This document shows positions 44,269-53,204 of a stretch of 64,000 bases of DNA, one piece after another. Under the pieces are notes generated by a model, which saw nothing but the letters and a program-made list of their open reading frames with translations, ran no database searches and was not told where the DNA came from. Within the stretch, counting starts at the first letter, position 1. Every line of letters starts with the position of its first letter. Source of the stretch: an uncultured Rhizobiaceae group bacterium (GTDB taxonomy: Bacteria; Pseudomonadota; Alphaproteobacteria; Rhizobiales; Rhizobiaceae); contig CALHBJ010000001.1 in the NCBI GenBank assembly GCA_937930845.1, positions 806,001 to 870,000 on the forward strand, in the 5' to 3' direction. The position numbers were made by a program, and so were the translations under genes.

Positions 44269-45357
44269 TTACTTAGCCAACCAAGCGTTGAAACGCTCGT
44301 TCAGCTGGTCTGCATTGTCTGCCCAGAACTCAAAATTGTTCTGTACAGCGTTTGTCAGGTTGGCTGGATCGGTTGGCATCTGTGGGCCCATGTCGATGTC
44401 CTTGTTGTGGTATTTGCCAACAAGGGGAGCCGACGATTTACGTGCAGGACCGTAGGAGATGTAAGAAGCCTGTTTGGCAAGCTGCTCGGTCTCAGTTGAG
44501 AACTTGAGGAAGTCCAGTGCGGTATCCTTGTTCTTGGCACCTTTTGGGATAACCCAAAGGTCAAGATCCCATACGTGACCGTCCCAGACGATTTCGAATG
44601 GCTTATCTTCACCGGCAACAGCATTGAAGATACGGCCGTTGTAAGCAGTTGTCAGAGCAACTTCACCATCGGCAAGCAGCTGTGGCGGCTGAGCACCAGC
44701 TTCCCACCACACAACTTCAGATTTGATGGTGTCGAGCTTGGCAAAAGCGCGATCAACGCCTTCTGGTGTTGCCAATACGGAGTACACATCTTTCGCAGGA
44801 ACGCCATCGGCGATCAAAGCGAATTCGAGGTTCACTTTAGCGCCTTTACGCAGGCCGCGCTTGCCTGGGAATTTGGCAAGGTCGAAGAAGTCAGCCATTG
44901 TGGTTGGCACAGTGCCTGAGATCTTAGATTTGTCGTAGGCGTAGATTGTTGTCCAAACGATGTTTGCGACAGCACAATCGTACAAAGTGCCTTCGATGAA
45001 ATCTTCGGTTGCAGGCGTGCCATCGGTACCGGCTGGCAACGAAGAGTGGTCGATGGTTTCCAGCAGACCCTCGTCACAGGCGCGGATCGCGTCGGACAAT
45101 TCAACGTCCACAATGTCCCAGGTCACATTGCCAGCTTCAACCTGAGCTTTGATCTCAGCGATGCCGCCATTGTAGTCTTCGGACTTGATGTTAACGCCGG
45201 TCTTGGCGATGTAAGGCTTGTGATAAGCCTCAACCTGGGACTTGGTGTAAGCACCACCCCAGGAAACAATGGTCAGGTCTTTTGCATTTGCAGCGACCGA
45301 ACCCAATGCAATGGCAGCGCCTACAGCGGTGCTTGCAAGAAGTTTTGTAAGTTTCAT
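44269..45357 (-). CDS. Polyamine-type ABC transporter binding protein (PotD-like)
   Basis: 362 aa periplasmic binding protein. Signal peptide KLLASTAVGAAIALGSVAANA, then KDLTIVSWGGAYTKSQVEAY, typical of the PotD/PotF/AfuA-like class. WDIVDVELSDAIRACDEGLL and TTMADFFDLAKFPGKRGLRK are family segments. In PotD, acidic residues in such regions bind amines; the ligand here is inferred as putrescine, agmatine or similar. It lies 97 bp after the ATPase gene. Confidence 0.88.
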   Translation of the reverse strand: MKLTKLLASTAVGAAIALGSVAANAKDLTIVSWGGAYTKSQVEAYHKPYIAKTGVNIKSEDYNGGIAEIKAQVEAGNVTWDIVDVELSDAIRACDEGLLETIDHSSLPAGTDGTPATEDFIEGTLYDCAVANIVWTTIYAYDKSKISGTVPTTMADFFDLAKFPGKRGLRKGAKVNLEFALIADGVPAKDVYSVLATPEGVDRAFAKLDTIKSEVVWWEAGAQPPQLLADGEVALTTAYNGRIFNAVAGEDKPFEIVWDGHVWDLDLWVIPKGAKNKDTALDFLKFSTETEQLAKQASYISYGPARKSSAPLVGKYHNKDIDMGPQMPTDPANLTNAVQNNFEFWADNADQLNERFNAWLAK

Positions 45358-45454
45358 TTTCAGTTCTCCCTTAGAGATTTAATCTGATTGACCAGAGTAT
45401 CTGGCACCAGATCAGTGAGCCGGTCAGGTTGCCCCTGCCCTGCATTGTTTCAGA

Positions 45455-46564
45455 TCAAATGGCCATCGGATCAAGGGCTTTGCAGTCCTCGGCCTTCCAG
45501 CCAACTTTCACTGTGGAACCTTCCGCGAGGGGTTTGTTCCCTGCGCTGTTGGGCACCTTGACGATAAACTCGTCATTACCGGCAACCGACATACGTGTGC
45601 GTATATGGTCGCCAAGATAGATCAGTTCCTTGATTTCACCGGACAGAATGTTCGGCAAGGAACCGGACTTGGGGGCTATTTCAACCCGTTCAGGACGTAA
45701 AGACAAGGTTGTGCGGCTGCCAATACCACCCACATTGACCGCATCGGCGGTAACTTCACCGCCATTGTCCAGCTCAACTGTGGCTTTGTTGCGTGTGATC
45801 TTTTTCACCTTGCCGTGCAGTTTGTTGTTCTCACCAATGAACTGGGCAACAAAGGAATTTTGCGGGCGCTCATAAAGATCGTCCGGTGTGGACAATTGTT
45901 GAATGACACCATCATTGAACACGGCAATACGGTCTGACATGGTCAGCGCTTCCGCCTGATCGTGGGTCACATAAACAACTGTCACGCCCAGGTTCTCATG
46001 GATGTGTTTGATCTCGTATTGCATTTGCTCGCGCAATTGCTTGTCGAGCGCACCCAGCGGTTCGTCCATGAGGATCAGGCTGGGATCAAAGACGAGGGCA
46101 CGCGCGACAGCCACGCGCTGTTGCTGGCCACCGGACAATTGCGCCGGGCGACGTCCGCCCATATCGGGCAATTCCACCATTTCCAGCGCGCGTTGCACTT
46201 TGGCTTCTATTTCCGCCGCGCCCATTTTCCGCACTTTCAGCGGAAAGGCGAGGTTCTCCGCCACAGTCATGTGGGGGAACAGGGCATAATTTTGGAACAC
46301 CATGCCAATGCCACGCTTGTTAGGTGGCACATGGTTGATGGAGCGCCCATCAAGATAGATATCGCCATGGGTCGCAGGTTCAAACCCGGCCAACATCATC
46401 AATGACGTGGTCTTGCCTGACCCGGAAGGCCCAAGCATGGTTAGGAACTCACCCTTTGGAATGTCCAGATTAAGATCTTTTACGACGAGTATTTCGCCGT
46501 CATAGCTCTTTTGAACATTTTCGAAGCGTACGAATGAATTCGCCTGCACCTCTCCAGCCGCCAT
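45455..46564 (-). CDS. Polyamine-type ABC transporter ATPase (PotA-like)
   Basis: 369 aa. Walker A is [10 protein letters not shown], the Q-loop [10 protein letters not shown], the signature [14 protein letters not shown], Walker [14 protein letters not shown] and the H-loop VTHDQAEA, followed by a C-terminal TOBE domain ([12 protein letters not shown]). ATG 46564 gives the family N-terminus [17 protein letters not shown], although no strong ribosome site is visible. An in-frame extension to 46681 has no family similarity. It is the first gene of a five-gene operon. Confidence 0.9.
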   Translation of the reverse strand: MAAGEVQANSFVRFENVQKSYDGEILVVKDLNLDIPKGEFLTMLGPSGSGKTTSLMMLAGFEPATHGDIYLDGRSINHVPPNKRGIGMVFQNYALFPHMTVAENLAFPLKVRKMGAAEIEAKVQRALEMVELPDMGGRRPAQLSGGQQQRVAVARALVFDPSLILMDEPLGALDKQLREQMQYEIKHIHENLGVTVVYVTHDQAEALTMSDRIAVFNDGVIQQLSTPDDLYERPQNSFVAQFIGENNKLHGKVKKITRNKATVELDNGGEVTADAVNVGGIGSRTTLSLRPERVEIAPKSGSLPNILSGEIKELIYLGDHIRTRMSVAGNDEFIVKVPNSAGNKPLAEGSTVKVGWKAEDCKALDPMAI

Positions 46565-46724
46565 TATGAGCAGCAAGCCGTTTGATTTTGCAATCCGGCT
46601 CTCCCTGAAACTGTTGTCATCTGAGTGCTCTTCTCGGCGCTCTTGTAAGGCGAGCGCCTCACATTGGGACGCAATGAACAATGGTTCTTACTGTTCGTCA
46701 ACAAAAATGCATGGATTGAATGTT

Positions 46725-46756
46725 ACTAATCACAAAACTGTCGTTTTATGACTAAT
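46725..46756. promoter_or_regulatory. Imperfect 32-bp inverted repeat upstream of the polyamine operon
   Basis: Two 14-nt arms (ACTAATCACAAAAC and GTTTTATGACTAAT, 11 of 14 paired) flank TGTC. It lies in the AT-rich 246-bp gap between agmatinase and the PotA-like gene, 160-190 nt before the latter. A possible -35 TTGACG reading left is at about 46694-46699, with a poor -10. It may be an operator, or a weak terminator for the agmatinase gene. Confidence 0.45.
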
Positions 46757-46810
46757 ATCGCTGCAAAAAGCGCCATTTTGCCTGTTTTTTTAGCTGGACT
46801 CCGGTCGCAA

Positions 46811-47782
46811 CTAAGCCTGTTGGGCTTTTTCGTGGAAAATAAATCCCAGAAAATTCAACAGAATCTGGGCTGCGAGCGTACTGGTTGAGCCGGTGAGGTC
46901 ATAATCGGGCGCCACTTCCACCAGATCCATTCCCACAATGTGGTTGTGCTGCGCCAATTGCTGCAAAAATTCGAGAACTTCATAATATAAAAACCCGCCA
47001 TGGCTGGGCGTACCCGTGCCCGGCGCGATGGACGGGTCAAAGCCATCAATATCAATCGTGACATAAACACGTGCGCCCTGGGGCACACGCTGTGCCATGG
47101 CCTTTGAACCCAGTTCCCGGAATTGGCGCACGGAGCGAATATCACTGCCTACGGCACGGGCTGCATCATAGCCTTCCTTAGCGGTGGAGGAGACATTGCG
47201 AATGCCAAACTGGGACAGTCCCGTGACATAGGATTTCTCCGAAGCGCGTCGCATGGGATTGCCATGGCCAAACCGCACGCCATGGCGCTCGTCAACAAAA
47301 TCCAGATGGGCATCAAGCTGAACCAGATGGAAGGGTTCCTCATCACTGAACGCATTTATCGCAGGGATGTTGACCGAGTGATCGCCGCCCAGAACAACCG
47401 GCAATGCCCCGGCGGCCAGCGCCTTGCGCACACCAAGTTCAATATTGGCATGGCTCTTGACCGTGTCGGTGTGGACGATATCCGCATCGCCCATATCGAC
47501 AATGGAGACATCGCCGGGAAGATACGTGACATCATCTTCATGGTCATAGGCACCGGCATGGCCGAAAGAAAACAGAGTCGATGCTTCGCGGATGGCGCGC
47601 GGGCCAAATCGCGCCCCAGCGCGGAATTGGGTGCCAAAGTCAAACGGCGCACCCAACACGGCCACATGGGGCTTGATGTCGGCCAACGCATCCCAGTCGG
47701 CACAAACAGGCCGTTTGCCAAATGTCGCGATGCCCACAAAGGGCAGATCCAGCCTGCCCGTTTCGTAGCCGTGTCCACTCAT
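46811..47782 (-). CDS. speB: Agmatinase (ureohydrolase family)
   Basis: 323 aa arginase/agmatinase-family enzyme. All manganese-binding motifs are present: GGDHSVN, LDAHLDF and VTIDIDGFDPSIAPGTG, plus GMDLVEVAPDYD. It hydrolyses agmatine to putrescine and urea; guanidinobutyrase or guanidinopropionase activity is an alternative in this family. GGAGG lies 9 nt before the ATG. It is upstream of and in line with the polyamine-type ABC operon, which supports an amine substrate. Confidence 0.88.
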   Translation of the reverse strand: MSGHGYETGRLDLPFVGIATFGKRPVCADWDALADIKPHVAVLGAPFDFGTQFRAGARFGPRAIREASTLFSFGHAGAYDHEDDVTYLPGDVSIVDMGDADIVHTDTVKSHANIELGVRKALAAGALPVVLGGDHSVNIPAINAFSDEEPFHLVQLDAHLDFVDERHGVRFGHGNPMRRASEKSYVTGLSQFGIRNVSSTAKEGYDAARAVGSDIRSVRQFRELGSKAMAQRVPQGARVYVTIDIDGFDPSIAPGTGTPSHGGFLYYEVLEFLQQLAQHNHIVGMDLVEVAPDYDLTGSTSTLAAQILLNFLGFIFHEKAQQA

Positions 47783-47879
47783 GATCTTTGCCTCCGCCCG
47801 TGAATGGGTGTTTTATCCGTTCCCATTCCCCGCTACGCTTTGCAGCAGGAAATTGCAACGCACCCTTCGTGAGGCCACC

Positions 47880-48443
47880 ATGTTCGCATTGACTATGCCA
47901 AGACCATCCCACGCCCTGCCCTTTCAATTGGGCCGATTCATTGCTGCACTGTCTGCTCTTTTGGTTTCCGCCTTGCTTTGGGCGGGCCCTGCTGTTGCCG
48001 CACAAGAAGAGTGGCAAACTTACAAGAATGAGCGGTTTGGGTTCTCGCTTGATATTCCCACCCACCTGTTCACCAGCAACAAAGCCTCTGACAATGGGGA
48101 TGGCATCGAGTTCATGTCCGCAGATGAAAAGATAATTCTGACAATCTACGGATTTAACAATGGGGATGAATTGCCGTTGGAACAGGTGCGCGACATCTTG
48201 CTGGAGGACAATGATGGCCGAAATATCACCTATAAGCGCGCCAAGAATAATTGGATTGTTCTGTCTGGATATGAAAACGAACCCGCTGATGTGCGGGTCA
48301 TTTTCTATCAACGCCTTGTGGCTGCCAGAGATATGAGCCGGTTTTCGTCTTTCGAACTGCGCTATCCGGAGAACCGACGGGCTGATGTGGACAAGCTTAT
48401 AAAACGCTTATCTTCCAGCATCACCGCACCTGATCCTTTATAG
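47880..48443 (+). CDS. Small exported protein of unknown function
   Basis: 187 aa. The signal peptide (FIAALSALLVSALLWAGPAVAA, then QEEWQTYKNERFGFSLDIP) makes it periplasmic. The mature part looks like a PsbP/DUF-type single domain (YKNERFGFSLDIP; ADEKIILTIYGFNNGDELPL). I do not assign a family. ATG 47880 is chosen, with GTGAGG upstream; the open frame reaching back to 47781 overlaps the agmatinase start and lacks support. It is divergent from agmatinase and convergent with the deacetylase. Confidence 0.7.
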   Translation: MFALTMPRPSHALPFQLGRFIAALSALLVSALLWAGPAVAAQEEWQTYKNERFGFSLDIPTHLFTSNKASDNGDGIEFMSADEKIILTIYGFNNGDELPLEQVRDILLEDNDGRNITYKRAKNNWIVLSGYENEPADVRVIFYQRLVAARDMSRFSSFELRYPENRRADVDKLIKRLSSSITAPDPL

Positions 48444-48485
48444 GCCGCAGAAATATCCCCGCCGCCAACATGTTTTCAAATCATG

Positions 48486-49775
48486 CTAGCGCAAAATCCA
48501 TTGGGACCGCCGCAGCTTCCAGCCATTTGCCAAAATAACACCCTTGGCGCGGGTACGCCGTTTTTTACGGGATTTTTTGGCCAGCTTCTTACGCGGTTTG
48601 GCTTTCTTTTCAACCGAACCGGCAACGACACGCAAACTTGACTTTTTGCGCTTTGATACCTTTTTAGCCGGTGCAGATACCGCGCGGGTGCCCTCCAGTT
48701 GGGCTGCATCCAATGATGCCACCTCAACGGGTGTGGTCAACGGTTCAGGGGAACCTGCCAGCTTGACCGTTTTTGGTTGCGCGGTGGGCGGCGTCAACGG
48801 CTCAGATGCGGCCAGCTTTACGTCTGCCAGCCGGGGCAAGGTTTCGTTTTGTGGCAATGATTTAACCGGGCGGAGCTTAGGCTCGATTGCCGGGCGTGAT
48901 GCGGAGGCAACCACAATGGTTTCATCAATTGCCGGCAATGGATCGGGTTTGGTCGACGGCGTGGCACTGCCACCAGGCACAATGTGGACAACCTTGTAAC
49001 CTTCACGCTTGAGGGTTGCCAGCAACATGGGCAGCATTTTTGCGGTGCGGCGGTGAATATCATGCATCAGGATAATGCCCTTACCGTCACGGCGCAGACG
49101 TTTCATGATGCGATTGTGAATGGTTTTCGGGCTGTGGCGTTTCCAGTCCAGCGCATCAATATTTGCGCCAAACACCACCATGCCCTGGCTGCGCACCACC
49201 GCATCCGTGCGTTTGCTGCGCGACAGATAGGGATAGCGGAAAAACGGTACGCGAATTTTTTCGCTGCCGCCCCGATAACCAATCTTCTCCACAGTGCGTG
49301 CGCCACGCGAAATCAACGAACGCACTTTGGCGGTCGAATATTTGGGCAAGGCGTTATGGTTATGCGTGTGGTGTCCCAGCGTGTGGCCAGCGGCCACAAC
49401 CTTGCGCACGGTTTTTGGAAAAGCCTTGGCCATGCGACCCACATAAAAGAAGGTCGCCTTCACGCAGTGGTCTTTCAGCGTCTTCAAAATTCGCGGCGTA
49501 TTGCCGGCAATCGGGCCATCGTCAAAGGTCAGCACGACCTCTTTATGGCGCAGTCCAAAACTCTTTTCGGTGCCCCGAATAATGCGAAACTTGGAAGTAT
49601 CCACTTCCATGACACGGCTCGTCCCCAGCTTGTTAGGGCCGCATGCTGCATATGCCGATAAAGGAAAAGCAAGGCTGACCGCACAGGCCAGGGCAAGGCC
49701 GATAAGGCCATTGGAAATACGCAAAACTGTCACCCATACGCAAAACAAAAAAGGGGCAAGGCGCAAAGAATACAC
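48486..49775 (-). CDS. NodB-type polysaccharide deacetylase with very basic C-terminal tail
   Basis: 429 aa. A signal peptide (GLIGLALACAVSLAFPLSAYA) precedes residues 60-260, a carbohydrate esterase 4 domain: VVLTFDDGPIAGNTPRIL (catalytic/metal Asp pair), LGHHTHNHNALPKY (metal His pair) and GIILMHDIHRRTAKML. Such enzymes remove acetyl groups from peptidoglycan, chitin-like or exopolysaccharide chains. Residues 270-370 are Pro/Ala-rich and the last 60 residues hold about 25 Lys/Arg. The tail may bind DNA, LPS or anionic cell wall. The start could instead be the GTG about 15 codons in; the signal peptide remains either way. Confidence 0.85.
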   Translation of the reverse strand: MYSLRLAPFLFCVWVTVLRISNGLIGLALACAVSLAFPLSAYAACGPNKLGTSRVMEVDTSKFRIIRGTEKSFGLRHKEVVLTFDDGPIAGNTPRILKTLKDHCVKATFFYVGRMAKAFPKTVRKVVAAGHTLGHHTHNHNALPKYSTAKVRSLISRGARTVEKIGYRGGSEKIRVPFFRYPYLSRSKRTDAVVRSQGMVVFGANIDALDWKRHSPKTIHNRIMKRLRRDGKGIILMHDIHRRTAKMLPMLLATLKREGYKVVHIVPGGSATPSTKPDPLPAIDETIVVASASRPAIEPKLRPVKSLPQNETLPRLADVKLAASEPLTPPTAQPKTVKLAGSPEPLTTPVEVASLDAAQLEGTRAVSAPAKKVSKRKKSSLRVVAGSVEKKAKPRKKLAKKSRKKRRTRAKGVILANGWKLRRSQWILR

Positions 49776-49850
49776 CTGTGCGCCTGTCCGACATGGTAAA
49801 TTGAAGTGGTTAGTGAATTATGAAGCGCGCACGCGATGCAAATACGATGT

Positions 49851-49883
49851 AAAAAGGGCCGCCCAGATCAATCTGGACGGCCC
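49851..49883 (-). terminator. Rho-independent terminator of the taurine-type ABC operon
   Basis: On the minus strand, GGGCCGTCCAGA pairs with TCTGGGCGGCCC around a 4-nt loop and is followed by TTTTT. It is a classic intrinsic terminator 30 nt after the permease stop. Confidence 0.88.
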
Positions 49884-49912
49884 TTATATCGTTCCACATC
49901 AAGGATGGTGGA

Positions 49913-51244
49913 TTAGCCGCGACCCTTCCACGGCACCAGCTTGCTCTCAGCCATGCGCATGAGCACATCGATGCCAAAGCCAATCACACCGATGATGATA
50001 ATGCCGATCAACACGATATCGGTCAGCTGGAATTTGGAAGCGGCAATGATCATCTTACCGGCACCTTTTTCAGCGGCCACCAGTTCGGCGGCAACAACTG
50101 TGCCCCAACAAACACCCATCGCCACACGGGCTGCGGTGAATATTTCCGGCAATGAATTGGGCAGGATCACCCGCATCAACAATTGTCGTTTGCTCGCGCC
50201 CAGGGAATAGGCCGCGTGAACCTTTGAAATATTCACACCGGAAACACCTGCACGGGCACCAATGATCATGATCCAGAGGGCGGCAAGAAACAGCAGACTG
50301 ACTTTGCCCTGTTCGCCGATGCCAAACCAGATGATGACCAGTGGGATGAGTGCCAGAGGCGGCACGGGCCGCATGAATTCAACGATGGGATCAAACCAAC
50401 CGCGCAACCAGGAGTTCAGCCCCATTGCAAAGCCAAGCGGAATACCAAACAGACACCCCAGGAAGAAGCCAAGAACAACACGGATCAGGGACCACATGAC
50501 GTTTTCCCACAATCCAACCCCCTGATAGCCCTCTGCATTCAACTGCAAAAAGCGCGTCCACACTTGTTCTGGCGGCGGCAGATATAGCGCCTCCATCGTA
50601 TAGCCTTCTTCAGGTCTGACCTGCAGGCTGCCGGAGGCCAACATGACAACTTTACCACCGGGAAACGGCACGGCCGCACCGGGTTCGATTGGTTGGCCGT
50701 TAATTTGGGTTATCTTGTAGCCTTTTTCTTTGCCGCCCTCGTCATTGCTTTGAACGCGCACGATTTTACGGCGGCGTTCGGGCAATGCGACTGTGTCATT
50801 GATCGCAATTCCACTGGCCCCTTCGCTCAAAACTTCAGGCGCAGCGGTATCTTCCGATCCGAATTTAAAGACCTTAACGGCAACCTGTGCCGTGCCCTGT
50901 TCGCCAGCCGCATTGACGGCGGTATATTCAAACTGTGTTGTGCCTGTGAACGGCTTAGGCAGGCTGAAAGGCAAGAGGGCAGAACCGGTGGCTACTCCCC
51001 AAATGACAAACACGGTCACGACACCCGCGATTGAGGCCACGCGGTTGGCGGTCACGGCGGATTCATCGCCAAAGGTGACGGTTTTCAAACTGCCATAACC
51101 GCGCATCTGCTCGCGTTTGTTGCCGATGAAATTCCAGACAAAATAGACCAGCCCACTGATCGCGATAAAGAGTGCGAAAATGAGCGATATGCCAATCACC
51201 ATCCAAAACGTGGTGATTAAGACGTCGACGAGTTCCTGCAACAT
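49913..51244 (-). CDS. NitT/TauT-type ABC permease with extra N-terminal periplasmic domain
   Basis: 443 aa, against about 275 for TauC/SsuC. The C-terminal 230 residues are a normal BPD permease (LIRVVLGFFLGCLFGIPLGF; EAA-like HAAYSLGASKRQLLMRVILP). The N-terminal part has two helices (FWMVIGISLIFALFIAISGLVY; VASIAGVVTVFVIWGVATGS) around a cytoplasmic loop. A beta-rich section of about 150 residues follows; TTQFEYTAVNAAGEQGTAQVAVKVF looks like an Ig/cadherin-type strand set. Topology puts it in the periplasm, where it may contact the binding protein. The substrate is unknown within taurine, sulfonate, nitrate or similar. Confidence 0.87.
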   Translation of the reverse strand: MLQELVDVLITTFWMVIGISLIFALFIAISGLVYFVWNFIGNKREQMRGYGSLKTVTFGDESAVTANRVASIAGVVTVFVIWGVATGSALLPFSLPKPFTGTTQFEYTAVNAAGEQGTAQVAVKVFKFGSEDTAAPEVLSEGASGIAINDTVALPERRRKIVRVQSNDEGGKEKGYKITQINGQPIEPGAAVPFPGGKVVMLASGSLQVRPEEGYTMEALYLPPPEQVWTRFLQLNAEGYQGVGLWENVMWSLIRVVLGFFLGCLFGIPLGFAMGLNSWLRGWFDPIVEFMRPVPPLALIPLVIIWFGIGEQGKVSLLFLAALWIMIIGARAGVSGVNISKVHAAYSLGASKRQLLMRVILPNSLPEIFTAARVAMGVCWGTVVAAELVAAEKGAGKMIIAASKFQLTDIVLIGIIIIGVIGFGIDVLMRMAESKLVPWKGRG

Positions 51245-51256
51245 ATCCCCTGCCCC

Positions 51257-52060
51257 TTAAGCTGTTTCGGTCCGACCCATGATTTCCTCTTCCATGTCCC
51301 AGATCATGTTGAGGATTTCATCGCGTGTTTTGCCGAAGTCTTTGTGCTGTTTGACCACACGCAAATCGGCACCAACGCCAATTTCTGCAAATGGCAAACG
51401 ATATTGCTTGTGAATGCGTCCCGGGCGCGGCGCCATGACAACCAGACGTTCCCCCAGCAACAATGCTTCTTCAACGGAATGGGTGATGAGGATGATTGTC
51501 TTGCCGGTCTTCTTCCAGATGTCGAGCACCAGGCTCTGCATTTTTTCGCGGGTGAGTGCGTCGAGGGCCCCAAGGGGTTCGTCCATCAAAATCACATCGG
51601 GGTCATTGGCCAGGCAACGGGCCAAAGCAACGCGCTGCTGCATGCCGCCCGACAATTCGTAGATCATTTTCTGACCAAAATCCTGAAGGCCAACAATGCC
51701 CAGAAGTTCGGTCACCCGGCGGTCGATTTCAGCCTGGGGCGTGCCGCGCATTTGCGGGCCAAAGCCGATATTCTTGGATACATTCATCCATTCAAACAAC
51801 GCGCCCTGCTGAAACACCATGCCGCGTTCGGAACTGGGCCCTTTTACAGGGTGCTCATTCAATGTGATTTCGCCGCCTGTGGGTGCCAAAAAACCTGCCA
51901 GAATGTTCAGCAGCGTGGTTTTGCCACAACCCGATGGACCAAGAACCGAGATCAACTCGCCTTCCTTGATATCCAGGCTGACGTTTTTCAACGCTTCAAC
52001 ACTGCCACCTGCCGGCAGTTCAAAGGTCATGGATATGTCATCAACGATGAGACCGGACAT
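51257..52060 (-). CDS. NitT/TauT-type ABC ATPase
   Basis: 267 aa. Walker A is GPSGCGKTT, the Q-loop VFQQGALFEW, the signature LSGGMQQRVALARC, Walker [14 protein letters not shown] and the H-loop ITHSVEEA; this set is typical of TauB/SsuB. ATG 52060 has GAGAGAG about 5 nt upstream; the open frame to 52114 includes terminator sequence and is not used. It lies 12 nt before the permease gene. Confidence 0.92.
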   Translation of the reverse strand: MSGLIVDDISMTFELPAGGSVEALKNVSLDIKEGELISVLGPSGCGKTTLLNILAGFLAPTGGEITLNEHPVKGPSSERGMVFQQGALFEWMNVSKNIGFGPQMRGTPQAEIDRRVTELLGIVGLQDFGQKMIYELSGGMQQRVALARCLANDPDVILMDEPLGALDALTREKMQSLVLDIWKKTGKTIILITHSVEEALLLGERLVVMAPRPGRIHKQYRLPFAEIGVGADLRVVKQHKDFGKTRDEILNMIWDMEEEIMGRTETA

Positions 52061-52084
52061 ATGCTCTCTCTCAATTTCGGTGAT

Positions 52085-52122
52085 AAAAAAGGCGCAGCAG
52101 AATTTGATTTCCACTGCGCCTT
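52085..52122 (-). terminator. Hairpin with U-run between binding-protein and ATPase genes
   Basis: On the minus strand, AAGGCGCAG, a loop of about 16 nt, and CTGCGCCTTTTTT form a good intrinsic terminator. It lies between the binding-protein gene and the ATPase start, so only part of transcription would continue into the ATPase and permease genes. Confidence 0.78.
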
Positions 52123-52190
52123 AGTGAAACAAGTTGCGCGCACCGTGGCAATGAACCGATTGACCGGGTGCCACGCCGCGCACACATATA

Positions 52191-53204
52191 TTACATCTTC
52201 GAAGCAGCTTCCAGGTAGGAAGTGTTCACCAGTGCATTGTAGTCAGACAAGGCTTTGATCTTGCCGTCTGATTCCAGGCTCTTGGCGCTGTCTGTGAGGT
52301 ATGTGCCCACAAAGCCACCCATCCATTCTGCAGAAAGCTGTTCAGCAGCGGAAGGGAATACGAATGTGCTGATCACAGCCTTCGTGCCTTCAATATCCAT
52401 ACCAGCAGATTTCTGGATGTCACCGATCATGGCATCAGCTTCGGCTGTGTATTTGGCGTTCATGTCGGCGGTTACCTTCAGGAACTTGGCGAGCAGTTCG
52501 GGGTTTTCTTCACCGAATGCTGTGGGGATCGACGTGACGTCGAACACTTTACCGACAACAGATTCTTTTTCCTTGCCGGAAATGATTGGGTTGCCGTGCT
52601 CTTTCATTTTGCGAAGCGAGCCGCCCCAGCCGCAAGCCATGGCGAGGTCTGTGTTCGGCTGCGAGAATGCTGCAGCGGAATCAGAAGGAGCCATGTCCAC
52701 GATTGTCAGATCAGATTCAGCGATGTTGAGGTATTTGATCTGCTTGAGGAAGCCAGAATGGGCAGCTGTACCCAATGGCACTGCAACCTTTTTGCCTTTG
52801 AGTTTGGCGGCAGCATTGTCCTTGTTCACTTCCAGCTCCGAACGAACAACGCAGTTGTCGTTGTCGGAATAGGAAACTGCGATATCAACAATCTGCAGGT
52901 CCTGACCGGCAGCTGTGGCAACCAGGAACGGTGTTACGCCCTGTGAGAAGGAAATATGCACATCGCCCGAAGCCATGGCAGCAGACATTGCTGTACCGGC
53001 ATCGAAGGAAACCCAATTCACTTTCACACCAAGTTCTTTTTCATAGATCTTGTTGGTCTGAGCAAACTGGTTTGGTGTTGGCCACTCGAGGAAGTAAGCA
53101 ACGGTGATTTCTTTAAGATGGCTGTCAGCCAATGCAGATGTTGCACCAGCGGCCAATACAGTTGCGCCAGCAAGTGCAGCGGCGAGTGTTTTCATGATCT
53201 TCAT
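52191..53204 (-). CDS. NitT/TauT-type ABC binding protein (TauA-like)
   Basis: 337 aa periplasmic protein. Signal peptide (LAAALAGATVLAAGATSALA, then DSHLKEITVAYFLEWPTPNQ). The body has GTAMSAAMASGDVHISFSQG, LKGKKVAVPLGTAAHSGFLKQ and WGGSLRKMKEHG, as in taurine/sulfonate-binding relatives. The YFLEWPTPNQFAQ start resembles taurine-annotated proteins, but the ligand is unproven. GGGAGA lies 6 nt before the ATG. It is the first gene of the operon. Confidence 0.88.
   Translation of the reverse strand: MKIMKTLAAALAGATVLAAGATSALADSHLKEITVAYFLEWPTPNQFAQTNKIYEKELGVKVNWVSFDAGTAMSAAMASGDVHISFSQGVTPFLVATAAGQDLQIVDIAVSYSDNDNCVVRSELEVNKDNAAAKLKGKKVAVPLGTAAHSGFLKQIKYLNIAESDLTIVDMAPSDSAAAFSQPNTDLAMACGWGGSLRKMKEHGNPIISGKEKESVVGKVFDVTSIPTAFGEENPELLAKFLKVTADMNAKYTAEADAMIGDIQKSAGMDIEGTKAVISTFVFPSAAEQLSAEWMGGFVGTYLTDSAKSLESDGKIKALSDYNALVNTSYLEAASKM

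Noticed and set aside
51344-52258. 304-aa frame antisense to the TauB-like gene
   Set aside because: It covers the reverse strand of a clear ABC ATPase and a terminator hairpin.
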